A stretch of 17,807 nucleotides of DNA from Flavobacterium sp. (GTDB taxonomy: Bacteria; Bacteroidota; Bacteroidia; Flavobacteriales; Flavobacteriaceae), in the NCBI GenBank assembly GCA_023253295.1, contig JALRGZ010000055.1, positions 1 to 17,807 on the forward strand. Direction: 5' to 3'. The notes below the pieces were generated by a model, which had not been told where the DNA came from, did no database searches, and saw only the letters and a program-made list of their open reading frames with translations. Both the position numbers and the translations under genes were made by a program. Shown piece after piece: positions 6,444-14,717 of the stretch; the stretch's first letter is position 1, and every line of letters starts with the position of its first letter.

Positions 6444-8705
6444 TTATGCTTCCGCAGCAATCAAATTTAATGCAGACCCGGCAACAAACCAACCTATCTG
6501 ACTTTCATTATACGTATGATTAGCCATAATAACATCCTTCGACCCATTAGTATGAATAAATTCTAATGTTAACTGTTTACCTGGAGCAAAATCTACCAAA
6601 TCAAGGAAATTAACTGTATCATCCTCTTGAATTTTATCATAATCTGATTCGTTTGCAAATGTCAACGCAAGCATTCCTTGTTTTTTAAGATTAGTTTCAT
6701 GAATACGGGCAAATGATTTCACCAATACTGCTTTTACCCCTAAGAAACGAGGTTCCATTGCCGCATGTTCACGAGAAGAACCTTCTCCGTAGTTTTGATC
6801 ACCCACAACAATCGAAGGAACTCCAGCCGCTTTATAAGATCGAGCCACAGCAGGAACTGCATCATATTCCCCGGTTAATTGATTTTTCACTGAGTTAGTC
6901 TTTTGATTAAAAGCATTTACCGCTCCAATCAGCATATTATTAGAAATATTATCTAAATGACCACGGAAACGCAACCAAGGTCCTGCCATTGAAATATGAT
7001 CAGTAGTACACTTACCATAAGCTTTAATCAACAACTTCGCAGCCGTAATATTTTTTCCATCCCAGGCATCAAATGGGGCCAATAATTGTAATCTATCCGA
7101 AGAGGGATCAACAACAATCTGAACTGAAGAACCATCTTCAGCAGGCGCCTGAAAACCAGCATCTTCAACATCAAAACCTCTATTAGGCAATTCATCACCT
7201 GTTGGCGCAATCAATCTCACTTCTTCTCCATTATCATTTAACAAAGTATCCGTCATCGGATTGAAATCCAATCTACCCGAAATTGCCAGCGCAGCTACCA
7301 TTTCCGGCGAAGTTACAAAGGCATGTGTATTGGGGTTACCATCAGCTCTTTTAGAAAAGTTACGATTAAAAGAGTGTACAATGGTGTTTTTCTCTCCTTT
7401 ATCAGCACCTGCTCTATCCCATTGTCCAATGCAGGGCCCACAAGCATTCGTAAATACTTTAGTTCCCATTTTTTCAAAGTCGGCAATAATGCCATCTCTT
7501 TCAATAGTATATCGAATTTGCTCAGAACCCGGATTAATACCAAATTCGGCTTTAGGAGTTATTCCGTGTTCCACAGCCTGTCTTACAATGGAAGCTGCAC
7601 GAGACATATCTTCATATGAAGAATTAGTACAAGAACCAATTAACCCCCATTCTACTTTTAAAGGCCACCCATTTGCTGCAGCTTCCTCCTTCATTTTAGA
7701 AACCGGAGTACCTCTATCCGGAGTAAAAGGACCATTAATATGAGGTTCTAATTCCGATAAATTAATTTCAATTAACTGATCAAAATATTTTTCCGGATTA
7801 GCATAGACTTCAGCATCACCCGTTAAATAAGCAGCTACTTTATCAGCAGCATCAACAACATCCTGACGTCCAGTAGCTGATAAATATCTTCGCATTGAAT
7901 CATCATACCCAAAAGTGGATGTCGTAGCTCCAATTTCTGCCCCCATATTACAGATAGTACCTTTACCTGTACAAGACATATTGGTAGCACCTTCCCCAAA
8001 ATACTCCACAACGGCACCCGTCCCTCCTTTTACAGTAAGAATATCTGCAACTTTTAAAATCACATCTTTAGGAGCAGTCCAGCCCGATAACTTACCTGTT
8101 AACTTTACTCCTATTAACTTAGGAAACTTCAATTCCCATGACATCCCTGACATTACATCCACTGCATCCGCACCACCAACACCGATAGCTAACATTCCCA
8201 ATCCTCCCGCATTTACAGTATGAGAATCAGTACCAATCATCATCCCCCCCGGAAAAGCATAATTTTCCAAAACAATCTGATGAATAATTCCCGAACCTGG
8301 TTTCCAAAAACCAATACCATACTTATTAGAAACCGATGACAAGAAATCAAAAACTTCTTTAGACTGTGTATTAGCCACAGCCAAATCGGTAGAAGCTCCA
8401 ACTTTTGCTTGAATTAAGTGATCACAATGCACTGTTGTAGGCACTGCTACTTTTGATTTACCCGCATGCATAAATTGCAACAACGCCATTTGAGCTGTCG
8501 CATCTTGGCAAGCAACCCTATCCGGCGCAAAATCAACATAATCCACTCCTCGCTTATAAGCTTCTTTTGCTTTTCCATCCCAAAGATGACTATACAAAAT
8601 TTTCTCTGTTAGAGTAAGCGGACGACCAACAATTTCACGTGCAGCATCGACACGACTAACCATGTCGTCATACACTTTTTTAATCATTTCAATATCAAAA
8701 GCCAT
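6444..8705 (-). CDS. acn: Aconitate hydratase, mitochondrial type
   Basis: Interconverts citrate and isocitrate in the TCA cycle using a [4Fe-4S] cluster. The three cluster cysteines are present: Cys359 (GLIGSCTNSSYED), Cys422 and Cys425 (NACGPCIGQW). Substrate motifs include GTDSHTVNAGGLG (158-170) near the N-terminus and GEGSSREHAAMEPR (640-653) in the C-terminal swivel domain. The 753-residue length and the EHAAMEPR form match the mitochondrial aconitase subfamily rather than the ~890-residue AcnA/IRP type. It lies 126 bases downstream of acnB on the same strand, but a hairpin terminator stands between them, so it is probably transcribed separately or only in part by read-through. I could not find a convincing promoter for it. 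The family member is certain; its share of TCA flux relative to AcnB is unknown. Confidence 0.96.
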   Translation of the reverse strand: MAFDIEMIKKVYDDMVSRVDAAREIVGRPLTLTEKILYSHLWDGKAKEAYKRGVDYVDFAPDRVACQDATAQMALLQFMHAGKSKVAVPTTVHCDHLIQAKVGASTDLAVANTQSKEVFDFLSSVSNKYGIGFWKPGSGIIHQIVLENYAFPGGMMIGTDSHTVNAGGLGMLAIGVGGADAVDVMSGMSWELKFPKLIGVKLTGKLSGWTAPKDVILKVADILTVKGGTGAVVEYFGEGATNMSCTGKGTICNMGAEIGATTSTFGYDDSMRRYLSATGRQDVVDAADKVAAYLTGDAEVYANPEKYFDQLIEINLSELEPHINGPFTPDRGTPVSKMKEEAAANGWPLKVEWGLIGSCTNSSYEDMSRAASIVRQAVEHGITPKAEFGINPGSEQIRYTIERDGIIADFEKMGTKVFTNACGPCIGQWDRAGADKGEKNTIVHSFNRNFSKRADGNPNTHAFVTSPEMVAALAISGRLDFNPMTDTLLNDNGEEVRLIAPTGDELPNRGFDVEDAGFQAPAEDGSSVQIVVDPSSDRLQLLAPFDAWDGKNITAAKLLIKAYGKCTTDHISMAGPWLRFRGHLDNISNNMLIGAVNAFNQKTNSVKNQLTGEYDAVPAVARSYKAAGVPSIVVGDQNYGEGSSREHAAMEPRFLGVKAVLVKSFARIHETNLKKQGMLALTFANESDYDKIQEDDTVNFLDLVDFAPGKQLTLEFIHTNGSKDVIMANHTYNESQIGWFVAGSALNLIAAEA

Positions 8706-8775
8706 AAAATTGTATTATAAATTATTTATTATTCTTTTTTAAACATTACAAGTTACAAAAAAATAATTTAGGTAT

Positions 8776-8808
8776 AAAAAAAGCCTAAGTCAATTAACTT
8801 AGGCTTTT
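8776..8808 (-). terminator. Intrinsic terminator of acnB
   Basis: A perfect AAAAGCCTAAGT / ACTTAGGCTTTT stem of about 12 bp with a six-base loop (CAATTA on the plus strand), followed on the minus strand by a run of T. It stands between acnB and the second aconitase gene. Confidence 0.9.
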
Positions 8809-8831
8809 GAATTATTTAACTAATCTTATGA

Positions 8832-11603
8832 TTATTTCACTAATAGCTTGTGTGATGGAGCAAACTTAGTCAAATTAATACCATATACAGCTGCAGTATA
8901 CTCTTCTATAGAAGGCGTTCTACCTAAAATGGTTGATAACACTACAACCGGAGTTGAAGATAGTAATGATTCTCCTTTTTTCTCAGCAGAGTCTTCTACA
9001 ACTCTTCCTTGGAATAAACGAGTAGATGTTGCCATTACTGTATCACCTTTAGAAGCTTTTTCCTGGTTACCCATACAAAGGTTACAACCCGGACGCTCTA
9101 AGTATAACATTTTCTCATATTCAGTACGAGCAGCTCCTTTTGGTGCATTATCGTCAAATTCAAAACCAGAATATTTTTGTAACACTTCCCAATCTCCTTC
9201 TGCTTTCAATTCATCAACAATATTATAAGTAGGAGGGGCAACTACAAGAGGCGCTTTAAATTCTACTTTACCATTTTGAGCTTCAATGTTTTTAAGCATT
9301 TGAGCAAGGATTTTCATATCTCCTTTGTGAACCATACAAGATCCAATAAATCCAAGATCTACTTTTTTAGTCCCTCCGTAGAAAGAAAGCGGACGGATAG
9401 TATCATGTGTATAACGTTTAGAAACGTCAGCATTGTTTACATCCGGGTCAGCAATCATTGGCTCAGCAATAACATCTAAATCAACAACTACTTCAGCATA
9501 ATATTTAGCATTTGCATCCGGAGTTAAAGCAGGTTTAGCACCAGATCTAATCTCAGCAATTCTCTTATCTGCTTTTTCAATTAATCCTTTCAATACTTGC
9601 TTAGTATTATCCATCCCTTTATCAATCATGATTTGGATTCTGCCTTTAGCAATTTCTAATGACTCGATTAATGTCTCGTCTTCAGAAATACAGATAGATG
9701 CTTTCGCTTTCATCTCTGCAGTCCAGTCGGTAAATGTGAAAGCCTGATCTGCAGTAAGCGTTCCAATGTGAACCTCGATAATTCTACCTTGGAATACATT
9801 CTCACCACCAAATTGCTTCAACATTTGTTGTTGTGTAGCGTGAACAACATCACGGAAATCCATATACGATTTCATATCGCCTTTGAAAGTCACTTTTACA
9901 GACTCCGGAATTGGCATAGAAGCCTCACCTGTAGCTAAAGCCAAAGCAACAGTTCCTGAGTCAGCACCAAAAGCAACACCTTTAGACATACGAGTGTGAG
10001 AATCACCACCAATAATGATAGCCCATTCGTCAATAGTAATATCATTTAATACTTTGTGAATAACGTCAGTCATTGAATGATAAACACCTTTAGGGTCACG
10101 TGCAGTAATCAAACCGAAATCATTCATAAATTTCATCAATTTAGGAATGTTAGCCTGTGCTTTTTTATCCCAAACTGAAGCAGTATGACATCCTGATTGG
10201 TAAGCACCATCAACGATTGGAGAAATTACTGTAGCAGCCATTGATTCTAACTCCTGAGCAGTCATCAAACCAGTTGTATCCTGAGACCCAACAATATTTA
10301 CTTCTACACGTACGTCAGATCCAGCGTGCAATACTTTTCCCGGAGTTGTTCCTACAGCATTTCTGTTGAAGATTTTCTCAACAGCTGTAAGACCTTGTCC
10401 TTCATGTGAAATTTCTTTTGATGGAGCAAATACAGCAGGAGCTTCAATCCCTAAAGTTTTAGCTGCGAATGTTTGTAATTTTTTACCAAACACAATCGCG
10501 TAAGATCCACCAGCTTTAATGAATTCCATTTTCTGAGGAGTGAATGATCTTGAAATATCAATCAACTCTTGGTCTCCATTATATAATTTTTTAGTTTTTG
10601 TATTGATTGTTAAAACAGTCCCTGTAGCAACAGAGTAAGCTTGCTCTAAAACTGGCTCACCATTAGCATCACGAACTAATTCTCCGTTAGCATCTGTTTT
10701 CTTTACCCAGTTTTTAAGGTCAATTCCAATACCTCCAGTTACGTCAACAGTAGTTAAGAAAATCGGAGAAATTCCGTTAGTTCCACCTACAATTGGAGCA
10801 AAGTTCACGAAAGGAATATATGGACTAGCTTGTTTCCCTGTCCAAAGTGCCACGTTATTTACACCAGACATACGAGAAGAACCAACTCCCATTGTTCCTT
10901 TTTCAGCAATTAACATTACTGATTTATCAGGATGTTGCGCTTGCAAAGCTTTAATTTCCTCTTGAGCTTGAGCACTAATCATACATTTACCATGTAATTC
11001 ACGGTCAGAACGAGAGTGAGCCTGATTACCAGGAGAAAGTAAATCTGTTGAGATATCTCCCTCACCAGCGATAAAAGTAACTACTTTAATCTCTTCAGCA
11101 ACTTCTGGAAGTTTAGTAAAAAATTCTGCTTTAGCGTAACTTTCGATAATTTCTTTAGCAATAGCATTACCATTTTCAAAAGCTTCTTTCAAGCGACTAG
11201 TGTCAGCATCATAAAGATACACCTGTGTTTTAAGAACATCAGCGGCTTGTTGAGCGATAGCGGCATCATTACCCAAGGCTAAATCAAGTAAAACTTTGAT
11301 TGAAGCCCCACCCTTCATGTGAGATAACAACTCAAATGCAAATGTTGGAGTGATTTCTTTCACTACAGATTCACCTAAAATAATCTCTTTTAAAAACTTA
11401 GCCTTTTCACCAGCTGCACTTGTTGTTCCTGGCAAAGTGTTGTAAATAAAAAACTTAAGAGAATCTTCTCTATTTTCGTTATCTAAATCTTTAATTTGCG
11501 CAATGATTTCGCTTAACAATTGAGCATCATCAATTGGCTTTGGGTGAAGTCCCTGAATTTTTCTTTCTTCGATCTCCTTGATGTAATCGCTATAAATGTT
11601 CAT
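8832..11603 (-). CDS. acnB: Aconitate hydratase B (bifunctional aconitase / 2-methylisocitrate dehydratase)
   Basis: A 923-residue AcnB-type aconitase of the TCA cycle; many AcnB enzymes also hydrate 2-methyl-cis-aconitate in propionate breakdown. The domain order differs from the other aconitases: an N-terminal HEAT-like helical domain (about 1-160), then the swivel domain (about 170-380, with EKGTMGVGSSRMSG at 234-247), then the catalytic domains. Iron-sulfur ligands are Cys756 (GFIGSCMVHKGD), Cys840 and Cys843 (RPGCNLCMGNQ). GGDSHTRMSKGVAFGADSG (532-550) is the substrate-binding stretch. In E. coli the AcnB apo-protein binds mRNA; the leader of this gene has a 7-bp hairpin, but a link is speculative. 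A likely promoter lies about 95 bases upstream and a terminator follows. It is placed just before a second aconitase gene on the same strand. Confidence 0.97.
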   Translation of the reverse strand: MNIYSDYIKEIEERKIQGLHPKPIDDAQLLSEIIAQIKDLDNENREDSLKFFIYNTLPGTTSAAGEKAKFLKEIILGESVVKEITPTFAFELLSHMKGGASIKVLLDLALGNDAAIAQQAADVLKTQVYLYDADTSRLKEAFENGNAIAKEIIESYAKAEFFTKLPEVAEEIKVVTFIAGEGDISTDLLSPGNQAHSRSDRELHGKCMISAQAQEEIKALQAQHPDKSVMLIAEKGTMGVGSSRMSGVNNVALWTGKQASPYIPFVNFAPIVGGTNGISPIFLTTVDVTGGIGIDLKNWVKKTDANGELVRDANGEPVLEQAYSVATGTVLTINTKTKKLYNGDQELIDISRSFTPQKMEFIKAGGSYAIVFGKKLQTFAAKTLGIEAPAVFAPSKEISHEGQGLTAVEKIFNRNAVGTTPGKVLHAGSDVRVEVNIVGSQDTTGLMTAQELESMAATVISPIVDGAYQSGCHTASVWDKKAQANIPKLMKFMNDFGLITARDPKGVYHSMTDVIHKVLNDITIDEWAIIIGGDSHTRMSKGVAFGADSGTVALALATGEASMPIPESVKVTFKGDMKSYMDFRDVVHATQQQMLKQFGGENVFQGRIIEVHIGTLTADQAFTFTDWTAEMKAKASICISEDETLIESLEIAKGRIQIMIDKGMDNTKQVLKGLIEKADKRIAEIRSGAKPALTPDANAKYYAEVVVDLDVIAEPMIADPDVNNADVSKRYTHDTIRPLSFYGGTKKVDLGFIGSCMVHKGDMKILAQMLKNIEAQNGKVEFKAPLVVAPPTYNIVDELKAEGDWEVLQKYSGFEFDDNAPKGAARTEYEKMLYLERPGCNLCMGNQEKASKGDTVMATSTRLFQGRVVEDSAEKKGESLLSSTPVVVLSTILGRTPSIEEYTAAVYGINLTKFAPSHKLLVK

Positions 11604-11650
11604 AATTGAATTATTTTCAATGTTAATGGCAAATTTCTTTAATTATTAAA

Positions 11651-11674
11651 ACCTAAATGCCATAATTTTTAGGT
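11651..11674 (-). other. Hairpin in the acnB leader
   Basis: ACCTAAA (11651-11657) and TTTAGGT (11668-11674) form a perfect 7-bp inverted repeat with a 10-base loop, inside the presumed acnB 5' leader. On the minus strand it is followed only by a mixed TTTTAATAATT run, so it is not a good terminator. It may be a regulatory element or chance in AT-rich DNA. Confidence 0.35.
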
Positions 11675-11695
11675 AATTTTTATGTAAATGTGATG

Positions 11696-11726
11696 CAAAT
11701 TTAGTTATTTAAGACGATATTAAAAA
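11696..11726 (-). promoter_or_regulatory. Promoter of acnB
   Basis: On the minus strand 11703-11696 reads TAAATTTG, a perfect TAnnTTTG box. The -33 position, 19 bases upstream, holds a T-rich TTTT/TTTA in place of TTTG. The leader would be about 85 bases and would contain the hairpin at 11651-11674. Confidence 0.55.
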
Positions 11727-11923
11727 AAAATTTAATCCCCCTAAAACAGCAAAAAACGCATTATTGAAGAATCCGCCTTCTAATCCTATTAAATCAAGAA
11801 AAAAAGCATTTTTTACCTTAATTTATAAACAATCAACAAAGAGGCAGATTATTTTCTAACAAACTTAAAATATGTTGTTATATAGAAAAGTGATATTTTT
11901 CTCTAAATAGCGGTTTTAAAGGT
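11727..11923. other. Intergenic stretch between moxR and acnB, no gene seen
   Basis: Together with the acnB leader this makes a 320-base gap. This part is AT-rich. The plus strand is open without a start codon from 11713 to 11859, and I recognise nothing in that translation. I found no tRNA, no good terminator for moxR and no repeat of note. Confidence 0.5.
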
Positions 11924-12877
11924 CTAAATAAGCTTTTGAATAATCATTTCCTCTGTTATTCCTTCAGCATCAGCCTTGTAGTTTTTAATGATTCTGTGTC
12001 TTAAAATTGAAGTCGCTACAGCCACTACATCTTCAATATCCGGGGAGAATTTTCCATTAAAAGCAGCATGCGCTTTAGCTGCCAAAATTAAATTTTGCGA
12101 AGCACGAGGACCAGCACCCCAATCCAAATAATTTTTTACAAAATCAGTTGCTAAATTACTATCCGGACGTGTTTTACCCACCAAGGCAACAGCGTATTCC
12201 ACCACATTATCCGCAACAGGAATGCGGCGAATTAAATGCTGAAAATCGATGATTTCCTGAGCCGTAAACAAAGGGTTTATTTTTTGACTAACATCTGAAG
12301 TTGTTCTTTTAACTACTTGTACTTCTTCTTCAAATGTTGGATAAGCTAATTTGACAGCAAACATAAAACGATCCAATTGTGCTTCAGGCAAAGGATATGT
12401 CCCTTCTTGCTCGATTGGATTTTGAGTAGCTAAAACAAAATAAGGCAAGTCCAGTTTATGATTCACACCCGCAATTGTTACCGAACGTTCCTGCATTGCT
12501 TCTAACAATGCTGCCTGTGTTTTAGGAGGAGTTCTGTTAATTTCATCTGCCAAAATAATATTGGAAAAAACAGGACCTTTTACAAATTTGAACTGACGAT
12601 TTTCATCTAAAATTTCACTCCCTAAAATATCCGAAGGCATTAAATCAGGCGTAAACTGGATTCTTTTAAACTGAAGCCCCAAAGCCTCAGAAATTGTATT
12701 TACCATCAATGTTTTAGCCAAACCAGGGACACCAACTAATAAGGCATGACCACCTGAAAAAATACACAACAACAATTGATCAATAACATCATCCTGACCT
12801 ACAATTTTTTTCGCTATTTCACTTTTTAATTCTGCTCGTTTTTGAACTAAATTATGTATCGCTGCAACATCCGACAT
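11924..12877 (-). CDS. moxR: MoxR-family AAA+ ATPase
   Basis: A 317-residue AAA+ ATPase (AAA_3 / MoxR, COG0714), a cytosolic chaperone-like ATPase that usually remodels or activates partner proteins bearing VWA domains. Visible motifs: Walker A GVPGLAKT (49-56), Walker B IILADEIN (107-114), sensor 1 LATQNP (149-154), and the family signature EGTYPLPEAQLDRF (158-171), followed by a C-terminal lid domain. Length is normal. The usual partners (DUF58 and BatA/BatB VWA proteins) are not beside it here: downstream is a 320-base gap and acnB, and upstream is a SurA-like gene cut off by a strong terminator. It therefore looks like a single gene. Its substrate cannot be inferred from this window. Confidence 0.95.
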   Translation of the reverse strand: MSDVAAIHNLVQKRAELKSEIAKKIVGQDDVIDQLLLCIFSGGHALLVGVPGLAKTLMVNTISEALGLQFKRIQFTPDLMPSDILGSEILDENRQFKFVKGPVFSNIILADEINRTPPKTQAALLEAMQERSVTIAGVNHKLDLPYFVLATQNPIEQEGTYPLPEAQLDRFMFAVKLAYPTFEEEVQVVKRTTSDVSQKINPLFTAQEIIDFQHLIRRIPVADNVVEYAVALVGKTRPDSNLATDFVKNYLDWGAGPRASQNLILAAKAHAAFNGKFSPDIEDVVAVATSILRHRIIKNYKADAEGITEEMIIQKLI

Positions 12878-12880
12878 TTT

Positions 12881-12911
12881 TAAAACTATTTTAAATTAAA
12901 AAAGAGTCAAC
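12881..12911 (-). promoter_or_regulatory. Possible moxR promoter overlapping the upstream terminator
   Basis: On the minus strand 12888-12881 reads TAGTTTTA, one mismatch from TAnnTTTG, and GTTG stands 19 bases upstream as a near -33 TTTG. The -33 element would lie inside the terminator hairpin of the preceding gene, and transcription would begin at or next to the ATG. It is a weak match, suggested mainly because moxR needs its own promoter after a strong terminator. Confidence 0.25.
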
Positions 12912-12939
12912 TCTATGAATTCATAAAGCTAACTCTTTT
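12896..12939 (-). terminator. Strong hairpin terminator between the SurA-like gene and moxR
   Basis: Positions about 12900-12939 fold into an 18-bp stem with only three G-T pairs (in the minus-strand RNA) and an AATT loop. The outer arms are AAAAGAGT and ACTCTTTT. A T-rich run follows on the minus strand and another on the plus strand. It starts 17 bases after the SurA-like stop codon. Confidence 0.85.
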
Positions 12940-12956
12940 ATTTTATTTTGAACAAA

Positions 12957-14351
12957 TTATTTTTTTAACCAGTTATTTGTAAAATCACAATCTCTGTATT
13001 CACCAACAATTTTAATATAAGTCTCTTTAATCTTCTCATCAAACCATTTTCCAATTGCCTTGATTTGTTTTTCTTTTAAAGCCAAATCTTTAATTTTCAC
13101 ATAATCCTGCGCATAATCAGCAGTATGCTCATTAATTCTATTGGTAACTGTAATTATTTTATATTGTTTCTTACCTGATGGCGTTTCATCCAAAATAGGT
13201 AATGAGATTTCATTATCTTTTAAATTAGAAACCTCAGAATACAAAGCAGGATCCATTTTTGTCAATTCAAAACGAGTATCCTGTGTATTTGGATTAATCA
13301 AAACCCCACCATTAGCTCTGGTTTCTTTTTGATCAGACATTGTTCTGGCTGCATCAGCAAAAGAAATTTCTTTATCCATGATTCTTTTTCTAATCAAATT
13401 GATTTTCTCTTTTGCTTCATCCAAAGACTCTTTAGTTACAGCTGGTGTTAACAAAATATGGCGTAATTCTAATTCTTGACCTTTTATTTTCTCTAAATAA
13501 ATGATATGAAACCCATATTCCGTCTCAAACGGAGCCGAAATCTCACCTTCCTGCAAACTAAAAGCCACATCTTTAAATTCTTTTACAAAAGGAGTTTTTC
13601 TAGTCATCTTATAAAAACCTCCACTAGATCTTGAACCTGGATCTTGAGAATACAAAACTGCTTTAGTTGCAAAACTGGAACCTTCCTGAATATCCTTTTT
13701 AAATCCATTTAATCGGTCAATAACCTTTTGTTTTTCAGCTTGTGTAATTTTAGGTTCCACAACGATTTGAGCTACTTCCATTTCGGCACCAAAAACAGGT
13801 AACTCTTCTTTAGATAATTTCTTAAAAAAATTACGAACCTCTTCCGGAGTAATTTCTACTTCATCAACTATCTTTTTCTGCATTTCAGAAGTCAACTTAT
13901 TTTCTTTTAAAATATCAAAGAAATAAGTTCTAAAATCCTCTTCATTATCTTTTTTATAGTACTTAACCACTTTTTCCATGGAACCCAATTGCTGTACCAT
14001 ATAAGTAAGACGCTCATCCATCATAGCCTTAATTTCAGAATCTGTTACCTTAACACTATCCTGAATGGCTTGATGCGCATATAATTTATCTTCCAACAAT
14101 TTACCCAACATTTGACATCTGGTAATATCTTTAACAGAACCACCCTGACTTGAAATCTCTAAATAAGCCTTATCAATATCTGAATCTAAAACAATATAAT
14201 CACCCACAGTAGCAATAACGCCATCTACCTTTTGTCTCTTACCACTTGGTTTTTGTTTCTTTTCTACAACAATACTGTCTTTTATTATTTCCTGAGCATT
14301 CATTGCAGTATTTAACAATAGTACAACAAAAAACAACAGTGCTTTTTTCAT
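12957..14351 (-). CDS. SurA-like periplasmic peptidyl-prolyl isomerase / chaperone
   Basis: A 464-residue secreted parvulin protein that likely helps outer-membrane proteins fold. Signal peptide MKKALLFFVVLLLNTAMNAQ (1-20), then a SurA N-terminal region beginning VDGVIATVGDYIVLDSDID (42-60). The first parvulin (PPIC rotamase) domain spans about 187-288 (AEMEVAQIVV ... GFHIIYLEK) and the second about 293-405 (LELRHILLTP ... YKIITVTNR). This N domain plus two rotamase layout is that of SurA. The frame stays open to an ATG at 14408, but those 19 extra residues would put a basic, non-hydrophobic stretch before the signal peptide, so I use the ATG at 14349-14351; the one at 14366 is possible too. 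With DegP in the same window it points to periplasmic protein quality control, though the two are not in one operon. Confidence 0.88.
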   Translation of the reverse strand: MKKALLFFVVLLLNTAMNAQEIIKDSIVVEKKQKPSGKRQKVDGVIATVGDYIVLDSDIDKAYLEISSQGGSVKDITRCQMLGKLLEDKLYAHQAIQDSVKVTDSEIKAMMDERLTYMVQQLGSMEKVVKYYKKDNEEDFRTYFFDILKENKLTSEMQKKIVDEVEITPEEVRNFFKKLSKEELPVFGAEMEVAQIVVEPKITQAEKQKVIDRLNGFKKDIQEGSSFATKAVLYSQDPGSRSSGGFYKMTRKTPFVKEFKDVAFSLQEGEISAPFETEYGFHIIYLEKIKGQELELRHILLTPAVTKESLDEAKEKINLIRKRIMDKEISFADAARTMSDQKETRANGGVLINPNTQDTRFELTKMDPALYSEVSNLKDNEISLPILDETPSGKKQYKIITVTNRINEHTADYAQDYVKIKDLALKEKQIKAIGKWFDEKIKETYIKIVGEYRDCDFTNNWLKK

Positions 14352-14501
14352 ATTTACGGATTTCATTCTTAAGGATTTTACAGGCATATTTTTAGATTTT
14401 TTTTGCATTCTGGGTTCATTTACAATCTATGCCACTTTTAGATTTAGAAAAAAAACCAACTTAAAACTAAATTGCTTACTTTTTTTGATAATAAAAACGA
14501 A

Positions 14502-14532
14502 CAAAAATAACAATTCAATTACATTATACAAC
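14502..14532 (-). promoter_or_regulatory. Possible promoter of the SurA-like gene
   Basis: On the minus strand 14509-14502 reads TATTTTTG, a perfect TAnnTTTG box, with GTTG 19 bases upstream (three of four matches to TTTG). This gives a leader of about 145 bases to the chosen start, which is long, so another start or promoter may be used. Confidence 0.4.
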
Positions 14533-14666
14533 TATACTCTTGACTATTAACAAAAAATTATCTCGAAAAATTAACCTATCTTCATTTACAAAATCTAATC
14601 TTTTTTATACCGAATATAATTAATCCCAAAACAATTGATGAATAAACCGACTGAAAGCTTATTTAT

Positions 14667-14697
14667 TTTTAAATCGCGTATATAAATAGTACTTTTG
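14667..14697 (+). promoter_or_regulatory. Promoter of prfC
   Basis: TACTTTTG at 14690-14697 is a perfect TAnnTTTG -7 box, with a T-run at the -33 position 19 bases upstream. It lies only 20 bases before the prfC ATG, so the leader should be short. Confidence 0.6.
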
Positions 14698-14717
14698 CAG
14701 TCCATTTAGAATTAGCT

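Larger units (their letters stand above)
14352..14717. other. Divergent control region between the SurA-like gene and prfC
   Basis: 366 bases, very AT-rich, with promoters facing both ways (listed separately). I see no ORF with a plausible start, no tRNA and no strong hairpin in it. Confidence 0.6.

Noticed and set aside
7261..7743. Plus-strand open frame of 160 codons
   Set aside because: It lies antisense to the aconitase, whose motifs and length are complete. It has no family resemblance and is a shadow of the coding strand.
8848..9228. Plus-strand open frame of 126 codons
   Set aside because: It is antisense to the conserved C-terminus of acnB, with no motif and no promoter.
11713..11859. 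Open plus-strand frame of about 48 codons in the moxR-acnB gap
   Set aside because: No ATG, GTG or TTG start in a sensible place, no recognisable motif, and it overlaps the presumed acnB promoter region. Open frames of this length occur by chance.
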